DNA of 64,000 nucleotides, from contig MKUP01000006.1 in NCBI GenBank assembly GCA_001898625.1, positions 78,237 through 142,236 on the forward strand, in the 5' to 3' direction. This DNA comes from Burkholderiales bacterium 67-32. GTDB taxonomy: Bacteria; Pseudomonadota; Gammaproteobacteria; Burkholderiales; Burkholderiaceae_B. Positions 22,822 to 31,613 of the stretch are shown here, piece after piece; positions within the stretch are counted from its first letter, which is position 1; every line of letters begins with the position of its first letter. Below the pieces are notes generated by a model. That model made no database searches, had not been told where the DNA came from, and worked only from the letters and a program-made list of their open reading frames with translations. A program made the position numbers and the translations under genes.

Positions 22822-24015
22822 TCAGTGGATTTCGGCCGCCTGCCGCAAAGCGTCGAGCATGGAGCTCTGCCGCAGATAGGTCCGGGCCAGGCCGGGATCC
22901 GCGGCGGTCCTGCGCAATTGGTCCAGATGCTGCCGGCGTGCGGCGGGGTCGCGCTCTTCCAGGTGTTTCTTGTTCTGCGCCGTGCCGGCATTGATGTATT
23001 CGATAGCAATGGAGCGGCGCTGGCGCTCGTAGCGGTCGAGCAGGGCCGGATCGCCGCCGCGCAGAACCTCGATGAGCTTGTCGCTCAGGTTGAACGCGTC
23101 GTGCACGCCACCGTTCATCCCCATTCCGCCGAGCGGATTGTTGATGTGCGCGGCATCTCCCGCCAGCAGTATCCGGCCGTGCCGGAACCGTGCGGCCACC
23201 CGTTGATGGACGCGATAGATGGTCCGGTGGATCTTCCGGTAGGGCGCGGGCCTTGTCGCCAGCCGCTGCAGATGGCTTTCTATCGAGTCGTCGGCCAGCA
23301 GCGCCTTGTCGTCGATGTCGGTCGCGACGGGGAACAGTACCCGCCACATGCTGGGAACACGCAGCAGGACGCACCATTCGTCGGGGTCGGAAAAGTAATT
23401 GACATACGAGATGCCCGTGAAACGCTCCGCATATTCGAAGTCGGTGGAGATGAACAGAAACCGTTCGGGATAGGTGTATCCCTCGAAGGCGATACCGGCG
23501 CTTTGACGCACGGTGCTCCATGCGCCGTCGGCGCCCACGACATAGCTGCCGCGGTGGGAAACGGTTTCGCCGCCGCAGCGGCCGCGCAGCGTGACGCCGT
23601 CCTCGTCCTGGTCGACATCGGTGACTTCCGTCCCGAGGCTGATCGTGGCAAGAGGATGTCCCGACAGTCTCTGCGCCAGCATGTCGGTCAGTTTCCACTG
23701 CTCGCACTGAAGGCGAAAGGGGTGGCGCGTTTCGCCGGCGAGCAGCGAGAGATCGAAGTCGGCGATCAAACCCTCTTGCCTGTCCCACTGCTGAGTGTGG
23801 GCCGCCACCAGGCCGGCGCCGACCAACTCCTCGGTCACGCCCAGGCGGGTCAGCATGTCGAGCGTCGGCGGATGAAAGGTTGACGCTCTCATGTCCCTGG
23901 GTTGTTCCGGACTGCGTTCCAGAACATGGACCGGGATGCCTGCGTCGGCGAGCAGCAGGGCGCTGGCAAGTCCGACCGGGCCTGCTCCGACAATGAATAC
24001 CGTGGACGCGGCCAT
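22822..24015 (-). CDS. FAD-dependent aromatic monooxygenase
   Basis: This 397-residue class A flavoprotein hydroxylase has GAGPVGLASALLLADAG near residue 9 (dinucleotide fold), GADGAWSTVR near 160 (DG motif) and LAGDAAHINNPLGGMGMN near 280 (FAD ribityl site). It resembles 3-(3-hydroxyphenyl)propionate and 6-hydroxynicotinate hydroxylases, which add oxygen ortho or para to a phenolic hydroxyl using NAD(P)H. GGAGAATC precedes the ATG. It is the first gene of its operon and is divergent from the LysR gene across a 106-bp gap. Confidence 0.85.
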   Translation of the reverse strand: MAASTVFIVGAGPVGLASALLLADAGIPVHVLERSPEQPRDMRASTFHPPTLDMLTRLGVTEELVGAGLVAAHTQQWDRQEGLIADFDLSLLAGETRHPFRLQCEQWKLTDMLAQRLSGHPLATISLGTEVTDVDQDEDGVTLRGRCGGETVSHRGSYVVGADGAWSTVRQSAGIAFEGYTYPERFLFISTDFEYAERFTGISYVNYFSDPDEWCVLLRVPSMWRVLFPVATDIDDKALLADDSIESHLQRLATRPAPYRKIHRTIYRVHQRVAARFRHGRILLAGDAAHINNPLGGMGMNGGVHDAFNLSDKLIEVLRGGDPALLDRYERQRRSIAIEYINAGTAQNKKHLEERDPAARRQHLDQLRRTAADPGLARTYLRQSSMLDALRQAAEIH

Positions 24016-24106
24016 GATTCTCCTTCTCGATGATGCGGCGGGTATTGATGGGGCGAGTATGTTGTCCGCGTGATATGCCGGTCAAATGAGAAAAAATGCG
24101 ATTTCG

Positions 24107-24124
24107 CATAACATCGATGTTATG
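24107..24124. promoter_or_regulatory. Perfect 18-bp palindrome covering the LysR start codon
   Basis: CATAACATCGATGTTATG is fully self-complementary. Its last three bases are the ATG of the LysR gene at 24122. The outer ATAAC/GTTAT arms give the T-N11-A pattern of LysR sites. Binding here would both shut off the regulator gene and face the divergent monooxygenase promoter. Confidence 0.65.
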
Positions 24125-25048
24125 AAAAACACCAAGATCAGCCTTCAGTCGCTACGGGTCTTCTCGGAAGTGGCGGAATGCCTGAGCTTCACGCAGGCCG
24201 CCAATCGGCTGTTCAGGACCCAGCCCGCGGTATCGCGGCAGGTCGCCGACATGGAGCTGGAGCTTGGGGTGGCCCTGTTTTTCCGCAAGGGCCGCAGCCT
24301 TGCGTTGACACCGGCAGGGCACGATCTGTTCGCCCGGGCGCGTGCCATCCTCGGCGACGTCGAGGCGTTCAGCGAGCGGGCGCGCGACATGGCCCACGGC
24401 GCGGTGGGGCTGCTGAGGGTGGGCGCCACGCCTATGTTGTTCGACACGATGATGCCCAATCTGTTGCGCGAATACGCGCAACGCTGGCCGCAGGTTCGGC
24501 TGAAGATCTTCGAGGTCGATTCGGCAAGCGTGATCGCGCAGGTGGAGACGCGCGAACTGGACGTGGGCTTGACCCGCTATGCCACCACCGACAGCGTGCA
24601 GGGAGAGCGGCTGTTTCCCATGCACCTGATCGCCATCGTCGATCGCCGCCATCCTTTGGCGCGCCGCCGTTCGCTGGAGCTGGCCGAGCTGCAGGACAAA
24701 CCTCTGTTGCTGATGATCAGAGGAATCGGAAGCCGGGTGTTGATCGATCAGGCATGCCGCCGGGGGGGCTACCGCCTGACCGATGTCCGGTTCGAAAGCG
24801 GCTCGTACAGCAGTCTGGTGGAGATGGCCATCGCGGGGCACGGAATCGCCCTGGTGTCGTCCGTGGTGACCCTGCGCCGGAGCGATGCCAGGATCATCCC
24901 CGTCCACTACAAGAGGGAGCGCCTTCAGTCCTGGGCCGCGGTCCACTGGCATGGCGAGGCCGAACAGACCGAATACATGCGGGCGTTCGTGGACCTCGCC
25001 CGCGATATGGGACAGAAGGACTATCCGGGCAAGCAATACGGCCTGTGA
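24122..25048 (+). CDS. LysR family transcriptional regulator
   Basis: A regulator of 308 residues. The helix-turn-helix is ISLQSLRVFSEVAECLSF, then TQAANRLFRTQPAVSRQVAD, followed by a CysB/Nac-like effector domain. The ATG at 24122 gives a typical LysR N-terminus (MKNTKISLQ). An in-frame ATG at 24086 would add 12 residues and put the palindrome inside the gene; neither start has a strong ribosome site. It is divergent from the monooxygenase operon, which it probably activates, and converges with the ABC permease 13 bases away. Confidence 0.88.
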   Translation: MKNTKISLQSLRVFSEVAECLSFTQAANRLFRTQPAVSRQVADMELELGVALFFRKGRSLALTPAGHDLFARARAILGDVEAFSERARDMAHGAVGLLRVGATPMLFDTMMPNLLREYAQRWPQVRLKIFEVDSASVIAQVETRELDVGLTRYATTDSVQGERLFPMHLIAIVDRRHPLARRRSLELAELQDKPLLLMIRGIGSRVLIDQACRRGGYRLTDVRFESGSYSSLVEMAIAGHGIALVSSVVTLRRSDARIIPVHYKRERLQSWAAVHWHGEAEQTEYMRAFVDLARDMGQKDYPGKQYGL

Positions 25049-25060
25049 TAGTCCGGAGGG

Positions 25061-25735
25061 TCAGCGCCGCGTCCCCGGCAGGATCAGCCGCCGCTCCAAC
25101 TGGCGCGCGGCCAGCACGATCACCGACACCAGCGCCAGGTAGACCAGCCCGGCCAGCACATAGGCCTTGAAGAACTGGAAGTTGCGGATCGCCATGTCCT
25201 GGATCTGGGCGAAGAACTCGGTGTACTGGATCAGGAAGGCCACCGAGCTGTCCTTCAGGTTCAGGATCACCTGGTTCGACAGCGCGGGAATCGACAGCCG
25301 CAGCACCTGCGGCAGTGTGATCAGCCGGAAGATCTGCGGCGCCGAGAACCCCTGTGCCCGCGCCGCTTCCAGCTCGTCCCGGTCTAGCCCGCGATAGGCC
25401 GTGGCCAGGTAGCGCGCGTTGTAGGCCGCCACGTTCATCGTGAAGCCGATGATCGCCACCGTCAGCGGCGACAGGCGCAGCCCCCATTGCGGCAGGCCGT
25501 AGTACATCAGGAAGAGCAGGGCGATCAGCGGCGTGCCGATGAAGAACGAGATGTAGCCTTCCGTCAGGCGGCGGCACAGGCGGCTGGGGCTCAGCGTCAG
25601 GTAGAACACCAGGATGCCGCCCAGCAGGCCGGTTACCGTGATGACGGCCGCCAGCAGCAGCGTGTGTTCCAGGCCGAGCAGGATCTGCGGCCCGAACTCC
25701 GCGACTTGCCCGAGGAAGGTGAGCAGGCCGTCCAT
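25061..25735 (-). CDS. Polar amino acid ABC transporter permease (HisM/GlnP type)
   Basis: An inner-membrane permease of 224 residues with about five hydrophobic segments. The EAA loop reads LEAARAQGFSAPQIFRLITL, then PQVLRLSIPALSNQ, near residues 130-165, where it docks on the ATPase. It is the distal gene of the operon 28000-25061, and its start codon abuts the ATPase stop. It should pair with the 26465-27118 permease as a heterodimer. Confidence 0.9.
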   Translation of the reverse strand: MDGLLTFLGQVAEFGPQILLGLEHTLLLAAVITVTGLLGGILVFYLTLSPSRLCRRLTEGYISFFIGTPLIALLFLMYYGLPQWGLRLSPLTVAIIGFTMNVAAYNARYLATAYRGLDRDELEAARAQGFSAPQIFRLITLPQVLRLSIPALSNQVILNLKDSSVAFLIQYTEFFAQIQDMAIRNFQFFKAYVLAGLVYLALVSVIVLAARQLERRLILPGTRR

Positions 25736-26455
25736 TCAGCTGAAGAACGCGCGGATGCGGGGATCGGCGTGGTCGCCGAACAATTCCGACGCCTCGCCCT
25801 CGGCCAGGATCTCGCCCTGGTCCAGGAACAGCACGCGGCCCTGGACCGTGCGCGCCAGCGTCAGGTCGTGGGTTACGCACAGCATCGACACTTTGTCCCG
25901 GCGCAACTGGTTGATGACGTTGATGATCTCGCGCGACATGACCGGATCCAGCGCCGAGGTGGGCTCGTCGAAGAACAGCACCGCCGGATCCATCGCCAGC
26001 GCCCGCGCGATGGCCACCCGCTGCTTCTGCCCGCCCGAGAGTTGCGACGGATATTTCTGCGCGTGTTCGGCCAGGTTCATGCGGCCCAGTTCATGCAGGG
26101 CCCGTTCGTTGGCGGCGGCGGTCGACATGCCGCGCAGCTTGCGCAGGCCCAGCGTCACGTTCTCGAGTGCCGTCAGGTGGCGGTACAGGGCGAAGTTCTG
26201 GAACACGAAGCCGATGCGCTGGCGCAGGGCCCGCACGTCGGTATCCGGCCGCATGACGTCCTCGCCCCGGAAGATGATCTGCCCGGAAGTGGGCGTGACC
26301 AGTCGGTTCAGGCAGCGCAGCAGGGTCGACTTGCCGCAGCCCGAGGGGCCCATCACCACCTTGAGTTCGCCTTCCTCCAGGTCCAGGTCGATGCCGTTGA
26401 GCACCGTCCGGCCGTCGTAGGCCATCTTCAGATCGCGGACTGTCAGTAGCGCCAT
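25736..26455 (-). CDS. Polar amino acid ABC transporter ATP-binding protein (GlnQ/HisP type)
   Basis: A 239-residue ATPase with Walker A GPSGCGKSTLL (near 36), Q-loop VFQNFALYRHLTALENV, signature LSGGQKQRVAIARAL, Walker B VLFFDEPTSALD and switch VTHDLTLA. All residues needed for ATP hydrolysis are present. It lies between the two permease genes (9 bases from the upstream one, directly abutting the downstream one). Confidence 0.93.
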   Translation of the reverse strand: MALLTVRDLKMAYDGRTVLNGIDLDLEEGELKVVMGPSGCGKSTLLRCLNRLVTPTSGQIIFRGEDVMRPDTDVRALRQRIGFVFQNFALYRHLTALENVTLGLRKLRGMSTAAANERALHELGRMNLAEHAQKYPSQLSGGQKQRVAIARALAMDPAVLFFDEPTSALDPVMSREIINVINQLRRDKVSMLCVTHDLTLARTVQGRVLFLDQGEILAEGEASELFGDHADPRIRAFFS

Positions 26456-26464
26456 GGCCGTTTC

Positions 26465-27118
26465 TCAATGCTCCGTCAGGCCCGGCACGCGGCAGCGCTT
26501 CTCCAGCGCCCAGATCGCCGTCACCAGTATCTTGTAGATCGCGAAGTACACCAGGCCCACGGCGAAATAGATCTCCACGCCGCGCAGCGTGGCGGCGGAC
26601 AGCGCCATGGCCTGTTTCATGACTTCGGGGATGCCTACCGTGTAGCCGAAGGGCGAGTACTTCAGCACGGTGGTGAATTCGTTGACCATGCCCGGCACCG
26701 AGAATCGCAGCATCTGCGGCAACTCGATGTAGGCGAATATCTGCACCCGGCTCATGCCCATCGCCTCGGCCGCCAGCACCTCGCTGGCTTCCACCGAATC
26801 GAGCGCGCCGCGGAACACCTCGCCCAGATAGGCGCCGGTGATCAGCCCCAGGCTCAGCATCATCGACACCAGCGGCGGCACGCTGACACCGATGGTGGGC
26901 AGCCCGAAGAACACGATGAACAGCAGCACCAGCACCGGAATGCCGCGGAAAACGTAGGTGAATACCCCAAGCACCCCATCCACCGCCCGCCACCCCAGCC
27001 GCCCCAGGATCGCGATCGCCAGCCCGACGACCACCCCCGTGGCGCTGCAAGCCAGCGTCACCAGGACCGTATATCCAACCCCCGTCCCCAGCAGCCCGAA
27101 GATTCGCGCCAGATCCAT
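26465..27118 (-). CDS. Polar amino acid ABC transporter permease
   Basis: The second permease, 217 residues. The EAA region is VLAAEAMGMSRVQIFAYIEL, then PQMLRFSVPGM. Hydrophobic segments VGYTVLVTLACSATGVVVGLA and YVFRGIPVLVLLFIVFF are typical of the HisMQ fold. The gene follows the binding-protein gene after a 141-base gap filled largely by repeat copy B, so binding protein and membrane complex may be made at different levels. Confidence 0.9.
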   Translation of the reverse strand: MDLARIFGLLGTGVGYTVLVTLACSATGVVVGLAIAILGRLGWRAVDGVLGVFTYVFRGIPVLVLLFIVFFGLPTIGVSVPPLVSMMLSLGLITGAYLGEVFRGALDSVEASEVLAAEAMGMSRVQIFAYIELPQMLRFSVPGMVNEFTTVLKYSPFGYTVGIPEVMKQAMALSAATLRGVEIYFAVGLVYFAIYKILVTAIWALEKRCRVPGLTEH

Positions 27119-27191
27119 TGGGCTAGGCCATGCCTATGGCGGGAAGCACCACTGCCACAACCCCAGACAGCGGCACCAGACCCAGGATGCG

Positions 27192-27258
27192 GTGGATCCG
27201 GCTCCGCCGGTCCACCCGCATCGCCCCCTGGGGGGCGCCCGAAGGGCGTACGGGGGGG
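27192..27258 (+). repeat. 70-bp GC-rich palindromic intergenic element, copy B
   Basis: Copy B begins with GTGGATCC, continues with the dyad GGATCCGGCTCCGCCGGTCC, then a GCCCCCTGGGGGGC hairpin and GCCCGAAGGGC, and ends in seven G residues. It is almost identical to copies at 1593-1662 (inverted) and 45687-45757. It lies immediately downstream of the amino-acid binding-protein gene, inside that operon, where hairpins could protect the upstream mRNA or reduce read-through. Confidence 0.78.
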
Positions 27259-27259
27259 A

Positions 27260-28000
27260 CTATTGCATCCATTTGTTGATGATGGCCTGCACGCCTTCGG
27301 GCTTGAGCTCGTTCGCCATGTAGTTGTCGAAGTCCTCGCGCAGCTTGGAGCCCTTGGGGAAGGCGAAGCCGAAGCGGTCGAAGCCGGTAAAGACGTAGCT
27401 GTCCTGGATGGGCAGCGTCTTGCGGTAGACCGAGGCCACGGTGCCGTCCAGGAAGGCGAGGTCCAGGTTGCCGTTCTGCAGGTCGGACAGCACCTCGTTA
27501 TAGGACGGGTACATCTTGACCTTGTCGAGCGTGTAGACGCCCTTGGGGGTCAGGTCGTTCTTGATGAAGTCGCTGTAGGCCATGCCGCGCGGATAGCCGA
27601 CGCTGTACTTCTTCATCTCGGCCAGGTCGTCGAACTTGATGTTGCGGCTCTTCAGGCTGACCAGGTTCCAGGTGTTCTCCATGTAGGGCTTGGAGAAATC
27701 CATGACCTCTTCGCGCTGCTTGGTGATGGAGATGCCGGAGAACGCCACGTCAGCCTGCTTGCTGACCACCGCGCCCAGCATGCCCTGCCAGTCGTAGGCC
27801 GTGATCTTCAGCTTGCAGCCCCGGGCCTTGCAGTAGCTCTCGAAGATATCGAGGTCCAGGCCCTTGGTGGTGCCGTTTTCCTCGAACAGGTTGGGAGGAG
27901 AAGCCGGCGATACCGCCACCTTGATTTCCTTGTCGGCGCTCTTTTCGGAACACGCAGCCAATAGCAGGACGAGGCTCAACAGGCCGATGAGCTTACGCAT
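27260..28000 (-). CDS. Polar amino acid ABC transporter substrate-binding lipoprotein
   Basis: This 246-residue SBP_bac_3 protein is an envelope lipoprotein: signal MRKLIGLLSLVLLLAAC with lipobox LLAAC and lipidated C17. Family text is KGLDLDIFESYCKARG (ligand site), DVAFSGISITKQREEVMDFS (hinge and Arg clamp) and DLAFLDGTVA. The ATG at 28000 is chosen because the lipoprotein signal starts there. It is the first gene of the importer operon. Specificity within polar amino acids cannot be read from sequence. Confidence 0.9.
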   Translation of the reverse strand: MRKLIGLLSLVLLLAACSEKSADKEIKVAVSPASPPNLFEENGTTKGLDLDIFESYCKARGCKLKITAYDWQGMLGAVVSKQADVAFSGISITKQREEVMDFSKPYMENTWNLVSLKSRNIKFDDLAEMKKYSVGYPRGMAYSDFIKNDLTPKGVYTLDKVKMYPSYNEVLSDLQNGNLDLAFLDGTVASVYRKTLPIQDSYVFTGFDRFGFAFPKGSKLREDFDNYMANELKPEGVQAIINKWMQ

Positions 28001-28087
28001 GGGGGACTCTCCAGAGGGTGGGGGGTGGTGGAGACGGCGAGCAATGCTGCGCGAAATATTAGCAGAGGGGCGCACGCTTTCGCGACG

Positions 28088-28118
28088 AAAAAAAACCGCC
28101 GTCCCTAGGGATGGCGGT
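28088..28118 (-). terminator. Intrinsic terminator of the TonB receptor-HmuY operon
   Basis: On the minus strand, CCGCCATCCC pairs with GGGACGGCGG (one mismatch) around a TA centre, followed by eight T residues. It ends transcription 26-56 bases beyond the HmuY-like gene and separates it from the amino-acid importer promoter region. Confidence 0.8.
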
Positions 28119-28143
28119 GAAAGTACAACCGCTCCAAAACGAA

Positions 28144-29466
28144 TCAGTCAGCCGCTGGCTGGAGATCGTAGGCGAAGGTCCACGTCTGGGCGCTGTTGGC
28201 GTCCTGGGGATCCGCGTAAGTGATGCCGGTCAGGTGCAGGCGCGTGTAGCTGCTGCCTTCGCCGTTGCGGATCAAGGTGCCGTTGGCCGGGTTGGCGCTG
28301 ATGATGTGGGCGACTTCGGGCAGTCCCGCGTTCTTGGCCGCGGCCGCGGTGGGGTAGTAGGTGTACCAGCCGTAGCTCAGCGGGTTGGGGTAGGCACCCT
28401 GCACGGCGGGGTTGAGCGCCGAGGAGTTGCTGTCCTTGACCCATGCGGAGGTCCGGGCCGGGGTGGCCAGGTCGGTGGCGGTCAGTTCGGCTTCGGTGTC
28501 CGACGTGCTGGTCGTGCTGGTGAATTTGGCGGCAATGGGCTTGCCCGTGGTGTCGTAGAAACCGGCCGGGGTCTTGCCGAGGAAGCCGGCGATGGTGCCG
28601 GTGCCCGAGGATCCCCCGTTCAGCTTGACGTTGTAGCGGTTGAAGGCGATGTGCCACGTACCGCTCTGGTCCACGGTGCGCTTGTTGACCAGGTCGTAGT
28701 AGACCCAGCCGCTGGTGGCGTCGACCGTGGCGGTCTGGATGACGGGGGCGGTGGTGCGGGTGACCCAGCGGAACGAGATGTGGCCGGAAGTCGTGCCGCC
28801 CGGGCCGCCGTAGTAGCCGGTGACCTGCAGGGCGAACACGCCGTCGCCGGTGGTGACCGGGGTGGTGGTCGATCCGACTACCGCGGCACTGTTGGCGGTG
28901 ATCAGGAAGACGCGGAAGTTGGGGTACAGGCTATGGTCGGTGGAGCTGCCCGTCACCCCGTACTCGAATGCCGCGGCACGGATGTCGTTGGTACCGGTGA
29001 ATACGCTGGCTGCGGCATCGGCCGCGTAGACGGTAGCGGGCAATGCCGCGCCGCTGGTCGGGTCCGTCGTGGCGTTCTGGTAGGTCTTCAGTTCGTCCCA
29101 GGTGTGTTCGAACGGTCCGCCGAACGCGCCGCCCGATCCCGTGCCGCTGGTGCCGCTGTTGGTCCACAGGGTGCCGGTCAGGCCGCTGCTGGTCAGTTTC
29201 AGGTCCCAGGTGTTGCCGGAGCAACTGGCCACGGCGGTCTTGGTGTCGAAGTCGTAGCAGACCGAGGCGCCGGCCGCGGGCAGCGTGAATTTCCATTCGC
29301 CGCTTTGCGTGAACTTGTTGGTGGGCGTGGGCGTCGTGCCGCCGCCGTCCCCGCCGCCATTGTTGCCGCCGCCCCCGGTGCTGCCGCCATCGCCACCGCC
29401 GCCGCAGCCCGCGAGCGCCAGGGCGGCGCACAGGGCGCCGAGCGTGAACAAGGATCTGGATTGCAT
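28144..29466 (-). CDS. HmuY-like heme-binding lipoprotein, probably with two HmuY modules
   Basis: The 440-residue product has a lipoprotein signal ending in LALAGC (C21), then a Gly/Asp/Ser/Asn-rich tether to about residue 50. The C-terminal half contains the HmuY hallmark: GWVYYDLVNKRTVDQSGTWH, then IAFNRYNVKLNGGSSGTGTI. The N-terminal half has a weaker cognate (VCYDFDTKTAVASCSGNTWD), suggesting a duplicated fold. HmuY proteins grab heme outside the cell and hand it to a TonB receptor. The receptor gene lies 24 bases upstream in the same transcript, supporting iron/heme uptake. The heme ligands are not obvious to me. Confidence 0.75.
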   Translation of the reverse strand: MQSRSLFTLGALCAALALAGCGGGGDGGSTGGGGNNGGGDGGGTTPTPTNKFTQSGEWKFTLPAAGASVCYDFDTKTAVASCSGNTWDLKLTSSGLTGTLWTNSGTSGTGSGGAFGGPFEHTWDELKTYQNATTDPTSGAALPATVYAADAAASVFTGTNDIRAAAFEYGVTGSSTDHSLYPNFRVFLITANSAAVVGSTTTPVTTGDGVFALQVTGYYGGPGGTTSGHISFRWVTRTTAPVIQTATVDATSGWVYYDLVNKRTVDQSGTWHIAFNRYNVKLNGGSSGTGTIAGFLGKTPAGFYDTTGKPIAAKFTSTTSTSDTEAELTATDLATPARTSAWVKDSNSSALNPAVQGAYPNPLSYGWYTYYPTAAAAKNAGLPEVAHIISANPANGTLIRNGEGSSYTRLHLTGITYADPQDANSAQTWTFAYDLQPAAD

Positions 29467-29490
29467 GGTGGGTTCCCCCCTAGGAAAAGG

Positions 29491-31542
29491 TTATTGGGTC
29501 GAGCCGAAGGCGTAGCGCGCCCCGACGTAGACGAAGCGGCCTCGAAGCGGGCCGAAATCGGTTGGGTTGGAGAAGTCGCGCTGGCGGTCGAACAGGTTGT
29601 TGATGCCGGCGAACACCGTGAGCTGGCGGCCGATCTTCTGGTTCACCATCAGGTCCAGCGTGGTCCAGCCCGGCGAGCGGCCGCCGCCGCCCGAGCCGCC
29701 GTTGGACTGCGCGACGTCGTCGGACGAGATCAGCTCGCTGCTCTGGATGCGGGTGCGCACGGATACCGTGGTGTCGGGCAGGGCGCGCCAGTCGGCGCCG
29801 ACGCGGCCGATGTGGCGCGGCCGCCGGGTCAGTTCGCCGTCGGTGTCCAGGTTCTTGGCGTCGGTGAAGGTGTAGCCGACGTTCAGCGCGAGGGCGGGAG
29901 TGGCCTGCCAGCGCAGGCCGGTCTCGATGCCCTGGGTGCGGGCGCGCGCGATGTTGCGGTAGGTGTAGGCCGTGACGCCATTGATGATGGCGGTGTTGCT
30001 CATGTCCGTCTGGATCAGGTCCTTCACCCGGTTCATGAAGGCATTGACCTCGAACGTGACGTCCTGGCGGAAGGTGAAGGTGCCGCCCAGCTGGAAGCTG
30101 TTGGACGCCTCGGGCTTCAGGTCGGGGTTGCCCAGCACCATGTAGCCCAGGGCGCTGTGGTCGAACAGGTAGTAGCGTTCCTTCAGGTTGGGCACGCGGT
30201 AGCCCTGGCCGAAGCTTGCCCGCAGCACGCCGCTCCAGTCCTGGGTGTTGAGCAGCTTGCCGCGCAGGCTGGCCTTGGGCGCGAAGTGGCCGCCGAAGTC
30301 GGAGTCGTCCTGGTAGCGGGCGCCCAGCAGCAGTTCCCAGGTGTCGTTGAAGATGATGTCGTTCTGGGCGAAGACTTCCTTGCTGGAACGGTCGACCGAG
30401 CCGCTGCGCACGAATTCCGAGACGCCGTTGTTGTCCTGCCTGAGGTCTTCGTAGTGGTAGTCGGCGCCGAACTGCCACAGTTGGTTGCGCCAGGCCGGCA
30501 GGTCCACCTGGGCCGTCAGGTGCCCCATTTCCTGCCTGGCGTTGCGGCGCGTGGTCGCGAATTCGTTGGAGTAGGCCTGGGAGGTGCTGTCGTAGCGCTC
30601 GCCCACGCCTTTCAATTGCAGTTTGGTGCCGTTGCCGAGTTCCCACTGGCCGCCGCCGGTGATGCGCTTGCGCTCGATGGTTTCGGTCTTGCGCTGCGGC
30701 AGCAGGTTGGGCGGCACGAAGGTGGTGTAGCGCTGGGTGTCGTCCTCGCGGTAGACGCTGCCGTCCACGAAGTAGCGCTGGCGGGCGTCGGGCAGCCAGT
30801 CCGCGCGCGCCGAATACTGCTGGCGGCGGATCTTGTCGCCCTGGCGGCTCCAGGCGTCGGGGTTGATGCCGAAGCCGTCGTCGTCCAGCACGTCGGCGGC
30901 GATGCGGCCGCGCAGTTGTTCGTTGCCGCCCTGGATGGAGAACTGGCCGTGCCGGTTGGCCGGCCGCCACGAACCACCCTTGCTGTTCTGACTGCCGTAG
31001 CTGCCGGCGTCCAGGGTGGCCGTGCCCGACAGGCCGGGCTGCGCGGGGCGGGTGATGACGTTGATGACGCCGCCCATGGCCGAGCTGCCGTATTGCGCCG
31101 AGGTGGCGCCCTTGACCACTTCGATGTGGTCGACGTCGGTCAGCAGGTACTGGCTCAGGTCCACCGTGGAGCCGGTGCTGGCCGAGATCGGCAGGCCGTC
31201 GATCAGCACCAGCACCTGGTCGCTGCTCAGGCCTTGCAGGGACAGCTCGTAGCCCGATTTGCCGTGGATCTCCCGCAACTGCAGGCCGGGGATGTTCTCC
31301 AGCGCCTGGGTCAGGGTGCGGGCGTGGGTGCGCTCGATCTCCTCGCGGGTGACGACTTCGGTGCGGATGGGGGTGTCGTCCAGCGTCTTTTCGGTACGGG
31401 TGCCGGTGACGACGACGGGGGCCAGGGTGTGGGCCTCCTGCGCCACGGCGACGGCGGCCGTGGCCAGGGGGGCGCTCAGCGCGACTTGGATCGCCCGGCG
31501 CAGGCGGGACCGAGTGGGACGGGAGGGGGACGGACGAGACAT
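29491..31542 (-). CDS. TonB-dependent heme/hemoglobin-type outer-membrane receptor
   Basis: This gated beta-barrel porin of about 683 residues starts with a long basic signal sequence (MSRPSPSRPTRSRLRRAIQV) ending near AVAVAQ. The TonB box region APVVVTGTRTEKTLDDTPI and the plug domain (LTQALENIPGLQLREIHG, VLVLIDGLPIS, HIEVVKGATSAQYGSSAMGG) follow. The remainder is barrel. The ATG at 31542 is preferred to a TTG at 31596. The final residue is Gln rather than the usual aromatic residue. An HmuY-like partner downstream and a Fur-box-like site upstream point to heme or iron as cargo. Confidence 0.85.
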   Translation of the reverse strand: MSRPSPSRPTRSRLRRAIQVALSAPLATAAVAVAQEAHTLAPVVVTGTRTEKTLDDTPIRTEVVTREEIERTHARTLTQALENIPGLQLREIHGKSGYELSLQGLSSDQVLVLIDGLPISASTGSTVDLSQYLLTDVDHIEVVKGATSAQYGSSAMGGVINVITRPAQPGLSGTATLDAGSYGSQNSKGGSWRPANRHGQFSIQGGNEQLRGRIAADVLDDDGFGINPDAWSRQGDKIRRQQYSARADWLPDARQRYFVDGSVYREDDTQRYTTFVPPNLLPQRKTETIERKRITGGGQWELGNGTKLQLKGVGERYDSTSQAYSNEFATTRRNARQEMGHLTAQVDLPAWRNQLWQFGADYHYEDLRQDNNGVSEFVRSGSVDRSSKEVFAQNDIIFNDTWELLLGARYQDDSDFGGHFAPKASLRGKLLNTQDWSGVLRASFGQGYRVPNLKERYYLFDHSALGYMVLGNPDLKPEASNSFQLGGTFTFRQDVTFEVNAFMNRVKDLIQTDMSNTAIINGVTAYTYRNIARARTQGIETGLRWQATPALALNVGYTFTDAKNLDTDGELTRRPRHIGRVGADWRALPDTTVSVRTRIQSSELISSDDVAQSNGGSGGGGRSPGWTTLDLMVNQKIGRQLTVFAGINNLFDRQRDFSNPTDFGPLRGRFVYVGARYAFGSTQ

Positions 31543-31613
31543 GGAACCAACCGGGCCGCGGGGGCGTAGACGAACGAAGCCGAGATTCTTGAGCAAATAT
31601 GGATTTTAATCAA

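Noticed and set aside
28111..31569. 1152-codon open frame on the plus strand opposite the TonB receptor and HmuY genes
   Set aside because: Composition is Val/Gly/Ala/Gln/Arg-rich with no domain text; it mirrors two well-supported genes on the other strand. It is a by-product of high GC codon positions.
31543..31596. TTG start for the TonB receptor at 31596
   Set aside because: It would put 18 non-signal residues before the basic signal peptide, with no ribosome site; ATG 31542 is better.
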